DNA from: Symbiodinium sp. CCMP2592
Taxonomy: Eukaryota > Sar > Dinophyceae > Suessiales > Symbiodiniaceae
Length of the DNA stretch: 64,000 bases
Direction of reading: 5' to 3'
Assembly (NCBI GenBank): GCA_905221615.1
Contig: CAJNDT010001868.1
Location: 547,501-611,500 of the forward strand
In this document: piece by piece, positions 54,540 through 64,000 of the stretch
Position numbering within the stretch: the first letter of the stretch is position 1
How the letters are laid out: each line of letters starts with the position of its first letter
Position numbers and translations under genes: made by a program
The notes under the pieces: generated by a model
Told to the model about the DNA's origin: nothing
Database searches by the model: none
The model's input: only the letters and a program-made list of their open reading frames with translations

Positions 54540-54905
54540 TGTCTATCTATTTTCTCTCGTTCCTATCTATCTATCTATCTACCCATCTCTGTATCTGCCT
54601 GACTGCCTGCCTGCCTGTCTGTCTGCCTGGCCAAAATCCATCTGTCTGTCTATTTGTCTGTCTACCAATCTGTTTATCTATCTACGCACGTGTTTATCTA
54701 CCTATCCATCCGTCGGTCTTTCCGTCTGCCTGTTGTCTGTCGGTGTGTGTCGGTCTGTCTCCCTCTCTCACTCTCTCTCTCTCTCTCTCCCATCCCTCCC
54801 ACTCCCTCCCTCTTCGTCTATCTATCTAGATATCGATCTATCTGCCCATGTGTCTCAGCTATCTGTCTACCAATCTGTCTGTTTACCTAGCTATCTAGCT
54901 ATCCA

Positions 54906-54938
<33 letters not shown>

Positions 54939-55010
54939 GTATCAGTCTATCTGTCTATTAACCCACCGACTACCTATCTATCTATGTGTCTACCTGATCA
55001 CCTAGCATTC
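54540..55010 (+). repeat. Long TCTG/TCTA/CTCT tetranucleotide array
   Basis: About 470 bp of TCTATCTATCTA, CTGTCTGTCTG and CTCTCTCTCT with interruptions. Confidence 0.9.
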
Positions 55011-55070
55011 TATGTATACATCTGCCTGTCTGTTTATTTGTTTATGAGAGCCGCTAGGTGTGCACACATA

Positions 55071-55177
55071 TATGGGTGGTTGTCAAAATTAGGGTTCCTT
55101 TTTGGGTACCCTAAACAACAGGTGCCGTATCATAATAGGAACCCAAAAAGGGACCATGGTTTTGACAACCACCCATA
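55071..55177. mobile_element. MITE-like element A, copy 2
   Basis: 107 bp. Starts TATGGGTGGTTGTCAAAATT and ends GACAACCACCCATA, with the same internal CCTTTTTGGGTACCC and ACCCAAAAAGGGACC blocks as the copy at 18749. It sits in TA-rich sequence, so the target duplication cannot be defined. Confidence 0.85.
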
Positions 55178-55212
55178 TATAAATATATGTGTATATATAT
55201 ATATATATGTAT
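55178..55212 (+). repeat. TA microsatellite
   Basis: TATAAATATATGTGTATATATATATATAT. Confidence 0.85.
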
Positions 55213-55652
55213 AACTGAAGACCTGGGAATTGAAACAGAGAGCGGTCAACCATGGTCGACTCTCAGCGATAAAGCAGAGGATCCCCGTGCGCCGTGCGCT
55301 CTAACGTTGTAGCCGGGCCCTGCTACATCCGAAGTCCTCAAGTCCCAATCTGGGAGCCTCCCGTAAGAGGTGTAGCTGCGCATGCCCTCTCAAGCCTATT
55401 GTCACGAACGGCTGGCTTCGACCTAATTACTGGCAGCCGCATGCGCTCAACTCCCATGCGAAGGCGCTGCCTGTGCCGCGTGCGTCGCCGTAGCACTGCC
55501 TTTGCCGGATTCCTTAGTGACTCGGGCTCGGGTTCAGGGTTCACGTTCAGTTTCGAGCTATAGGACGAGGGCTAAACTCGTGGCCGCGATGTCTCTTGGA
55601 AATTTTCGAGCGTCCGTTCACTGTGCGTGTCTTAAAGTGGTAGTGGTTGCAG

Positions 55653-55770
55653 TGGTGTGCGAGCAGCATGGTTCAGATGGATCACGCCGCGTTGTTGGAG
55701 AGGTTGGACGCAGTGGGTGGCACTAGCTTGGCACCTGAAAGAAGTACACATGAGCAATGTGCTCTTGCAG
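55653..55770 (+). CDS. Candidate exon with CAG|GTGTCG donor
   Basis: Acceptor GTTGCAG at 55646-55652. Reads WCASSMVQMDHAALLERLDA, then VGGTSLAPERSTHEQCALA. Ends GCTCTTGCAG|GTGTCG. Helix-turn composition is convincing. Isolated; function unknown. Confidence 0.42.
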
Positions 55771-57470
55771 GTGTCGTATTGTTTCCAGATGATCAGGGCC
55801 ATGCTGCACGGCTCCGAACTTCTCGAAGCAGTATAATTCCTTCAAGGACATAGCTCTGACACTCCGCCACGCCGCCTGAAGCAGCTAGACTTCGAGAGCC
55901 ATGTGCCCCTCTTTGTTGGAGCTGGCTGCTGATGGTTGGACAGATCGTGGTTTGTTGTCGAAAGTCTTCGCCTGCCAGGGCTCAAGCAGCTCCAGGACTC
56001 ATGTGCTCCTTCTGAACTAAAGCTGGCCGCCAACTCCTAAAAACCACCTCCTGCACGCTGGACTTATAACACCCTCCATCTGGAATGCTGACCCTGATAT
56101 CCCAAATCATGCTTAGACCTATGCACAGTAAACCACAACAGCCCCAAACCCCGAGTTGATTGGAAGCACTGGAATGACAAGGCTCTCCACTCGTGGGTGG
56201 CCGGCAGAAGTACAGCGCAACGAGGAGATTCCCGTTTCGTGCAGTCCTGTTGGACGGTTTGTTATATTGGTGTCATATTTACGACGTCCAGACAGAGAGG
56301 GAGCGACGAGTAAACCGGCAGCCTGCGCGACATGAAGAACCAAGAACAGCCCGCAGGTAGGAAAGCAGAAGTGCTACAGCAGAGACAGACTTTGATTCAG
56401 ATCCTTAAGAACAGCAGCATGTGAACAAACTTTCACAGAAACCAAGATGAACGCATACATTCTCATAGGTACGTATACACATGCATAACATATGCATATG
56501 CACGTGCATGTGCATGTGCATGTACATGCGCGTCGTACATGCATAGAAACATACAGGCCCATATCGAATCATCTGTCATTGTATGTCAGTAAGACAAGCC
56601 CGAAGAATTGCAATGCAGTGCCTTAGTCATGGTCTCATTTTGTGCGTGCTCACCTCATGTGTCATGCAATGATTGTCACGGCCTGTAGGTGTCATGGGCC
56701 ATGCATGGCCTTGGGCCTCGCTCGTGAATTTATGTCGTTCCAAAAATTGCCTTTCCCATGTCGTTCTGGAGGAAACCGTGCTGGACGAAACGGTCTACCC
56801 CTTGTTTCCAGGCATGGCTACTTCATGCCCGTGCACTGTCTGATCACCCGAAATCCCCAACCTAGGATTCAGAGATTTCTGAGAACATGTTTAGGGTTCA
56901 GCGTATGACTAGGGCGGATATTTAAGAATTTAAGATGTAACGCTCAATTGGGAGGTTGTTCAGCTCGGGGTGTCTTGAAATAAAAGTGTAAAAGGAAGCT
57001 ACTAAGAAAAAGCGACTTCCATTTTCAATCAGTTGTTGGTTGGGTGGTTGTCCTGCTGGCAATATTCTTGTCGAAGTTGTCGTTGCTGTTGCAGATGCGC
57101 GTCGTGTCAGCTTAACGATAGTGATCGTGATTGCACTTGATTGCCCCCAAACCCAGAACAGCATCCCGCCTTCAGGCATGCCGACGCTCGAAGTTGGCTG
57201 GGCAAAGTGTATCACCAATGCTGTAGGGCCCCCAGGATGCATATCATGATGGTAGCGATAGCCATGATTCCTTACGGCGAACAAGATAAAGATGATGACG
57301 AGGAATTTGCGGGGAGTCAGTGTGCAACATCTCAGTATGTAAGTTGATGACACCTGGTAGCAACACGCAAAAGCCCTTGACAGAACACAGAAAGGAAGCA
57401 GCAACGATCACAACAGTAGTACGCAACAGCAACTTCCTTGAGAGCTCCCCCGCCCCCTTCTGGCATAGCA
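55771..57470. other. Spacer, no supported gene
   Basis: GCATGTGCATGTGCATG microsatellite near 56495-56530; GTTTAGGGTTCAG at ~56889. Confidence 0.3.
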
Positions 57471-57479
57471 ACAAAAAGC

Positions 57480-57720
57480 AATATTATTATGACTATGATG
57501 ATTATGATTATTGGTATTGCTGCTTTTGCCGTGGCTGCTACTGGTACCGCTGCTGCTGCTACTACTTCTGCTGCTGCTGCTACTACTACTACTGCGCCTG
57601 CTGCTGCTGGTACTACTACTGCTACTGCTACTGCCACTGCTACTTGTTCTTCTTCTTCTTCTACTGCCACTACTACTACTACTACTGCTACTACTACTGC
57701 TACTACTACTACTACTACTA

Positions 57721-57781
<61 letters not shown>

Positions 57782-57811
57782 TACTGCTGCTGCTGCTGCT
57801 ACTACTATACG

Positions 57812-57863
<52 letters not shown>

Positions 57864-57880
57864 CTACTAGCAGCAGCGGC
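57480..57880 (+). repeat. Long TAC/TGC trinucleotide array
   Basis: About 400 bp of ACTACTACTACTAC, GCTGCTGCTGCT and TTCTTCTTC. The three frames give poly-Tyr/Cys, poly-Thr/Ala or poly-Leu and none is a credible protein. Confidence 0.92.
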
Positions 57881-60800
57881 AGTGTCATCGTGGCATAGTG
57901 GCAGATTGGTGTAGATTGGTTCGGCCTTAGCCGTGATGCTCCGTGAGATGTGCATATGACACAGCGATTTTGAATCGCCGGGCGGATGCCGTCTGTTTCT
58001 CGCTATGCTTCAGACTTCGAACGCAGCGGCGTGTGCAAGTGCAAGTACTACTACTTGTTGCCCACCGTCCACCAGTTCATGAATCCATGAGCCATTCCAC
58101 CCTCCCAATCAGCAAAGACGGATTATGCTTGTTGTCCGTCTGTCTACATGTACTTGTCTTTCCTGCAGCTAGCTATTGCATCGTCCGGGTTCTCCATCTA
58201 AGTGGAAGCAGCCGCAAGAGCTGCAGCCCTGTCAACTGGAAACTGAATAGCTTCCGGTTCCTATCGATCACCTTGTGCAGCAGGTCGTCCGTGAGGCTCA
58301 CAACCCGGAATCCAAGAAGGCAAGTGCAGCCAGGGGTACAGTGTGTATGCACAATCATGTACACATGGGCAGACTTAGAAACGAAGTGCAAGCACGCATA
58401 TACTCGTAGATAGATGCACACCCACACAACCACATGAGCATACCTGCATAAACCCGTACATGCCCCCGCACAAGCATACATAATCATACATACATGGCAG
58501 CACGCAGATAGTCATATGCGCATGGTTCCCTCCGGGCTACCCCTATGATGTGCCTGATGGACGGCTTTGTGCGATTTCTTGCATCCCTCCAAATTTGGCA
58601 AGTGCTGACAACAAGACTCGCAAAACTATAAGATGAGGCCCTTTGTTTCGCAGAGAAGAGCCCAGTGTCCGTATTTTTTCGACGAGAGACCTCGGAAGAA
58701 CTGGGTTTTAGAGACTTCTTGTTGCCAGATTTTCTACCGTTCGAAAGCACCGGCCGGCTTAAAAGAGGCAGGGGATGTCTTCGAGAAGTTTAACATCCGA
58801 CTCTCTACTTGAAGGTTTATTGGAATTTCCAAACGCCGCGAGGTCTTTAGCTGCCAAGAACTGACATTTTCTGTGAGCGAGCTGGCAGTGTTTGGAAGCT
58901 GCATCCGTTGCAAAGCAACCATAGGCACTTGAAGAAACAGTTCCACAAAAGCTTTCCGAACAGGCCTGGAGGACAGGCTTGAGGTCTACAGGGTTCTCCC
59001 GGTGTTCGTGGCAAGTGAGAGGGACCGTCGCCTCGCTGGATCTCACTCCAACATGCTACGAGGTTTTATTGTTACATGTCTGGAGAGAGCGTTCAACATC
59101 TGGTAGTCTTCAGTCTTTAGCTGTGCTTTTGCGCTCTAACCAAGGCCCATTACCTTAACTTTCTAAGCCCTGAGCCCAAACCTCAGGGACTTTGCCAGAG
59201 AGAAGGGCCCACTAAAATAAACGAGTGGTCAAAATCCTCCAAGTCACAGATCCCTACAAGCCCTAGAGATTCCATTACTGGCAGGTTGCGGTGGTGAGGG
59301 AGGACACGCGGATTTATGTAGCGGAAGTTAGGGGCCGACGGGTGCGCCCTGCCTCGTTGCTCGGGGGGTTACCGGGTTTAAAGCACCTAGGAGTCTGGGG
59401 TTCCTGGTTCGGGGGGTTTCAGTTTGACTTCAATTCAGGTGCGTGGTTCAGGGTCGAGCATCCAGCATTTTGTTTCTGCGGTTTCCTCCCACTGACTGAG
59501 CTCACTAAACCTCACTTCTGCTTCCTCCGCCCACGAACCTTAGTTGTGTTCTTGTCTTGGAGGCGAAAGACGCGAAACAGTGGGGCTCAGTGGTTTCAAC
59601 TTCAGTGGCCACATAGTTGAGTTCCGACTGTGGTGTTACCCGGTGCCTAGGTTGTTCCTGTAGGTTTTCGAGAAGACGGCTTTCCGATTGATGCAGCTGC
59701 CAGGTTCGCATCACTCAGCCCCTCCATGGGTGGCTCTCAACGATGTCCAATGACGGTCAGGGCCCTGGCTGCCTGGCTTGCAGCCGGCACCCGCTTTGGC
59801 GAACTTGGCGGTCTTCTGCTGGAAAGGTGCGTAGAGGCACACGGTTCAGGGGTCCACTTCGTTCTTTTGGATGCCTCCATCTTCGCGTTTAGCAACCCTC
59901 CTGGGAGCCCAACATGTCCCTACCTTGAAGCCAACAAGTCCAAAAGCTGCCCATAGGCAGTTGCCACACTCGGCAGCCACAGAAATCTGCGCCGCATTTC
60001 GATAGTCGTGAGGCGTTCCGAGTTTTGGTCCGTGATTCAGGAGCTCAAGGCTTCGCCGCTAGATGACGAAAGCAGCCTGAGGCATTGAAATTGTGCGAAG
60101 CACGAAAACAGACGAGCTGCGGGAGGAGTGCCTGGGCCTTAGGTCGACGGCGCCTTCCGGGCGACGTGGAAGTGTCAAGGGGATGCCTGCAAGATGATGA
60201 TCATCGCGGAACGCCGGGTTTTGCTCTACGTGTAGACGGCGCAAAGCCTGTCAGACATGTTGCAGACTTCTGAATGCCAGAAGTGTCTGGGAACATGCTC
60301 GAAGCAAACCAACTGTAGATAATCCCACCTGCTGACGCCTTCGTCTTGATCCCCTAAAGCATTCGGCAGGCTCGCTTTCGGAATTAGCTTCCTACAAGAC
60401 CAACATATGATCCATTGATGTAATATCCGATGCATTGTGAGTTTTATCATACGCTCAACATGATCTCATGCTTCGCCCAGTCCGACATCAGAAAGCCGAT
60501 CCTCTTCCAGAGAATGCCACTGCTGGGGCCTCATTCGGTGAAAGAGCGCTGAGTTCGGCAGGGACCCGTTGTTGTCCTCCTCCGTCTTATGAGCCTTATG
60601 TATACTCTCGTTGGTGCTGGTATTGCCATGCCTTCAGTGTTTGTTTTTTTTTTGTGTCGTGCAGAGTCCTTATAACTTTTTTGTACCGCGGCTAGTATTT
60701 TGTTGGACGCGGCTTTGCCTGAAGCCCCTCAGGTGCAGAGCCCAAACCCTGACCGCCCGAAGCCATGAAGCTTTAACGCTTCAGCCTTAAACAGATGTTT

Positions 60801-60940
60801 CCACTGGCTTCAACGCAAGATACTTGATCCTGCAAGAGCCCACGATTTTAGAAGCCGCCCAAACCGAAACCCTTACACAAGCAAGACACTGCCTGTGCCA
60901 GAAATCTCGAAATGAAGACTATGCAGATCCGTACAGATAT
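57881..60940. other. Region without supported gene
   Basis: Moderate ORFs at 57943-58413 (+), 58759-59046 (-), 59291-59620 (+) and 59726-59956 (+, AALAAWLAAGTRFGELGG-like helix) remain undecided. Confidence 0.28.
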
Positions 60941-60944
60941 ATGT

Positions 60945-61090
60945 AGATATGCCAGCATACATATATATATATATATGTATATATACATACACATATTGTA
61001 TGATATCTGGATAAGATGTATGCATTGTAACTTACAGATATCTACACCCATATACATTCATACATATAATATAATATATATATATGCACA
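60945..61090 (+). repeat. TA/CA microsatellites
   Basis: ATATATATATATATATGTATATATACATAC and AATATAATATATATATATGC. Confidence 0.85.
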
Positions 61091-61754
61091 TGTATGTACA
61101 GTTTTTGTATGCAGGGTAATTTTTCTTCTCGGGCTCAGTGTTAAGTTCAGGAGTGAGGGTCGAAGGCAAAGGCCTCAGTCTTCTCAAGAGCACAATGCAA
61201 AACCAAGGCTTCCGGTCGCTAAGGTCAGTCTTGCTTTGGTGGCCTGTTGGTATCAGTAGAAATACTGCATTTTGCGCACTGCTATTGCTATGACTGTCGC
61301 GACTCTTCCTGCCACTTAGAAATCGCTCTTGCCACGATCACACGCTATCCTGGGTTTGGAAGTCACGCACTGGGATTCGGACACGTGGCAAGATGCAGGA
61401 GCTCGGGAGTAGGGGAGGAAGAAGCAGCAAGCCTGTCCCAAGGAGTGTTGCTACTCATTACATGCCACACTGCAGCAAGAGTTATAGTAGCATCGCCAGG
61501 TCTAGCAGCAATAGTGTAAGTATTTTTGCACAGGTTAAACATGGCACGAACCACAAGTGAGTCATTCTGCGAACAGTAGGACTTGCTTTTGCATAGTTTC
61601 TCAAAGAGCCCCAAGCCCAAACTCGGCAGAAGGCAAGGATGCCCTGAGACCCTGCGTTCAGCTCCTGGTGCCCGAGGTGCAGGACGGGGTGAGTCGTCTC
61701 GAAACGGAGTTGTTGAAGCTGGGCCCTCAGCAGTCGCAAAGTCGCGTTTTCTCA
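61091..61754. other. Spacer, no supported gene
   Basis: A minus-strand frame at 61363-61980 is open 205 codons but composition is irregular. Confidence 0.28.
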
Positions 61755-61830
61755 AGCTTCTTGTTTCTACTTTGTTGTTGGTGGGAGTCCTTATGCTAAG
61801 GATCTTGATATTCAGGGCTTTTTTTTGGGT
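61755..61830 (-). repeat. Family B palindromic element fragment, inverted
   Basis: On the minus strand the DNA reads ATCAAGATCCTTAGCATAAG then GACTCC, close to the centre of the 32.7 kb copy. In frame it gives ALNIKILSIRTPTNNKVET. Confidence 0.5.
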
Positions 61831-62581
61831 CGCTTCGTTTCTGAAGTGAGCTCCCACATGCCTTGGCAGCTTGCAAGGGGCCTGAAGTCCTCGTTTGGAC
61901 TTCCCATCCGATCTGGGGACCGTTGCTCTGTGCGATGCCCTCCACAGAGCTCTCGTTCGATTGCTTTGAAATTGACCCAATTCCTGTCGAGCTTCCTGTC
62001 TGACCTATTCTCTCGACCAGGCATTCCAGAGAGTTCCGTGTCCCGAACCCTGAAATCCCCATCCTTGGCTCTGTTGAGGCTTCGCGGCAAGGAGGGCAAG
62101 CTCATGGAAGCCCTGGCGTGGCTCCCAGAGATTTTTGTCTTGTTCTAGTGCAACAATACGAATGTGTCCAATCATTCCAATTGTCAGCGTGGCGACATCA
62201 ACCCGTACCATTCTATATCTCTCGACTAATACAGTACAGGAGACGTGCTGAAATGTAACTGTTGCGGCCATCGGGCCAAGTGGAGTGTTATGAGGATCTA
62301 TAAGGAAGGAAGACGACCGTGGCAATGTTGAGGTGTGCAAGGTCATCACAGAACACAATTCTGCTTGAGATGTAGAGGGTTTGGGATGTCGAGTGACGAA
62401 ATAAACAGAACGGCGAACTGCCGTCAAGACGCTTATGGCACCTCACCAAATGGGGAAGCAGGGCCCGCCGACAAATTTGTGCATTTCCGACAGCCCACAG
62501 CCAAACCTGCAAGAGCTCTGGTCGTGGGAAGTGTTCGCTCGCCAAAAATCCTTCAGTTCTGCGTCCCATGATATCCAGGAG

Positions 62582-62890
62582 ATGGCATCGCGAAAGGTTG
62601 CCGACAAAGCGAAGGCGGGTCCTTCGGGGTCTAGTTCCGGGTTCAGGGAAACCAAGGCCCAGACCCACAAATCTGAGTACCGTGCACCTCCAAAGCCCGA
62701 GGTCCCACTATCCGGAGAAGCACCGGGAGCAGCTTCTTGCGAACTGTCAACATTTCGACAGGTGCACGAGCTGGCAGACACGGCCAGCGACAGTGCCACC
62801 AAGGCGCGGGTAGACTATGCTAGACTTGCAGAAGCTCTGCTCATCTCCAAGATCCTGGCCCATGGCGCACGATTAAGGGCTCAAAGCTGA
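62582..62890 (+). CDS. Candidate ORF or exon, 102 aa
   Basis: ATG at 62582, though the frame is open from 62435; TGA at 62888-62890. Reads MASRKVADKAKAGPSGSSSG, a disordered basic/polar part, then a helical end (RQVHELADTASDSATKARVD, then YARLAEALLISKILAHGARL). Composition is gene-like. It could be a terminal exon; no family recognised. Confidence 0.42.
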   Translation: MASRKVADKAKAGPSGSSSGFRETKAQTHKSEYRAPPKPEVPLSGEAPGAASCELSTFRQVHELADTASDSATKARVDYARLAEALLISKILAHGARLRAQS

Positions 62891-63530
62891 GGGCTATGTG
62901 ACAGATATTCTACGAGGTCATCGGCCGGGTGGAGCAGGCCCTCACCAAGCTTGATCTGGGAAGGCCAGCGGATTCGCGCCCTTCGCTGGTGAGATGCAAG
63001 CATTATGGGTGGGTGGCATCGGGTTCCTAGTCCTCCCTCCAGGCTGCCCTTAAGCCTGAAACTGTCTGAATTAAAAACCCGACACCGGTAGTACGGCTTT
63101 GGGACAGGGCTTTGATTCTGCGTACAGTGAAAACTAGGACAAGGGCCTTGCAAAGAATCACAACCAGGGCTAAGGTCGCTGTCCTCGTACTAAGTTAAGG
63201 CTGGAGTATAACAAAGCTGATAGTATTAACGAAAAGCATAAGCAGCGTGGTTTTGAGTTCGGACAGAGAATATCAAGAATCCATGAATCTGAAGTTGACA
63301 AGTGTGGGGTTTTCCTGACCGCCACTGTTGTGATTTAAATGTTCGCGAGTATTGTGAAAGACTGATTACTACTGCTAGATCAGTTGGTTTGTCATGGTGG
63401 AGAGTCGGAAGCTTTTGATGCTCATGATGGTTCTAGTCATCATTGTCTCTGTGAGCAGAGAGTCTCCGAACTGACGAGAGTCCATCAAACCAAGCGTTCT
63501 TGGGCAAAGTCCAAGCTCACTAAACCCTCA
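62891..63530. other. Spacer, no supported gene
   Basis: Nothing convincing on either strand. Confidence 0.3.
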
Positions 63531-63605
63531 GACCCCAAACCCGCTGCGCCCAGTGTGGACGTGCAGCAGATGACCAACGACATCTTGAACGGCAAGGCGC
63601 AACTG
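63531..63605 (+). CDS. Candidate exon before a GTC/GTG repeat
   Basis: After ACCCTCAG the frame reads PKPAAPSVDVQQMTNDILNG then KAQL, ending CTG|GTCGTGG. The following repeat would be intronic. The short segment is clearly gene-like (DVQQMTNDILNGK). Confidence 0.42.
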
Positions 63606-63762
63606 GTCGTGGTCGTGATCGTGGTGGTCGTGGTGGTCGTGGTGGTCGTCGTGGTCGTGGTCGTGGTCGTGGTGGTGGTGGTGCTCGTGGTAGTGGTAGT
63701 GGTAGAGGTAGATGTAGTGGTAGTGGAAGTAATAGTGGGAGTGGTAGTGGTGGTGGTTGTCG
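63606..63762 (+). repeat. GTC/GTG/GTA trinucleotide tract
   Basis: GTCGTGGTCGTGATC through GTGGTCGTGGTGGTC to GTAGTGGTAGTGG. It reads as poly-Val in one frame and is not a credible protein. Confidence 0.9.
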
Positions 63763-64000
63763 ACTGTTGTTTTGAATCTTGACATATAGTCCCGCTATGG
63801 TGACTGTTTTCCTAGCACTGATCGTTGTTTTCCGTACTATTGCACATGAAATTGCTGAGGCTACTAAGCTTATTTGCCATCACCTTGAGCCCCAACTCCA
63901 GATGGCGCTTTTCCTCGAATTTCACGGGGCGCGCTTGAATTAGCTTTAGCTGTTGCCGCAGTGTCCTATAGACATGGCTGTCGTATCCCAAAAGTGGCGA

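Noticed and set aside
57320-57955. Long ORFs over the 57.5 kb repeat (poly-Tyr/Cys, poly-Thr/Ala, poly-Leu, poly-Ser/Val)
   Set aside because: All frames are simple translations of a triplet repeat; no non-repeat coding sequence supports any of them.

Overview
This is a eukaryotic nuclear window that looks like a dinoflagellate genome, most likely Symbiodiniaceae. That assignment is an inference. It rests on sparse short exons in long low-information DNA, long TAC/CTG/CAT trinucleotide tracts, TTTAGGG-type telomere-like motifs, candidate GC-AG introns, Cys-rich and coiled-coil hypothetical proteins, and a large non-LTR retrotransposon of a kind I associate with these algae. There are no operons, no recognisable rRNA or tRNA, and no spliced-leader gene that I could find.

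Layout. 1-2.8 kb holds the 3' end of a Lys/Glu-rich coiled-coil gene and a second coiled-coil ORF, in sequence saturated with a dispersed 10-mer, CTTGG(A/G)AAAG. 2.9-3.0 kb is a palindrome cluster. 3.1-5.2 kb is a decayed superfamily 1 (UPF1-like) helicase gene. 5.3-6.3 kb has two ~98% identical direct repeats plus a hairpin. 7.2-8.1 kb carries a duplicated Cys/His zinc-binding ORF and a trinucleotide tract. 8.1-16.85 kb is the centrepiece: an apparently full-length ~8.7 kb LINE bounded by a ~21 bp target-site duplication and an A8 tail. It encodes an APE-type endonuclease, a reverse transcriptase, C-terminal zinc fingers, an overlapping-frame structured protein, and a terminal ubiquitin-specific protease (USP) domain with intact Cys, His and Asp positions.

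17-28 kb is gene-poor. It contains a secreted Cys-rich protein (20,981-21,436), a 109 bp MITE-like inverted repeat with a TTGAA duplication, minisatellites and microsatellites. 28-42.3 kb contains many short plus-strand candidate exons separated by repeat-rich intron-like DNA. The best supported are two exons that join in frame to complete the second half of a RING-H2 finger across a GC-AG intron (41,698-41,767 and 42,152-42,232). 43-64 kb is mostly non-coding: a C/A-rich minisatellite invaded by a 255 bp terminal-inverted-repeat element, telomere-like tracts, a second copy of the 18.7 kb MITE, long TCTG/TCTA and TAC arrays, and a few isolated candidate exons.

The genes do not form an evident pathway. 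The biologically coherent unit is the retrotransposon, whose frame-1 reading is open from the target site to the USP stop codon. It may act as a polyprotein or as a chain of restart ORFs, adding a deubiquitinase to the usual EN-RT machinery.
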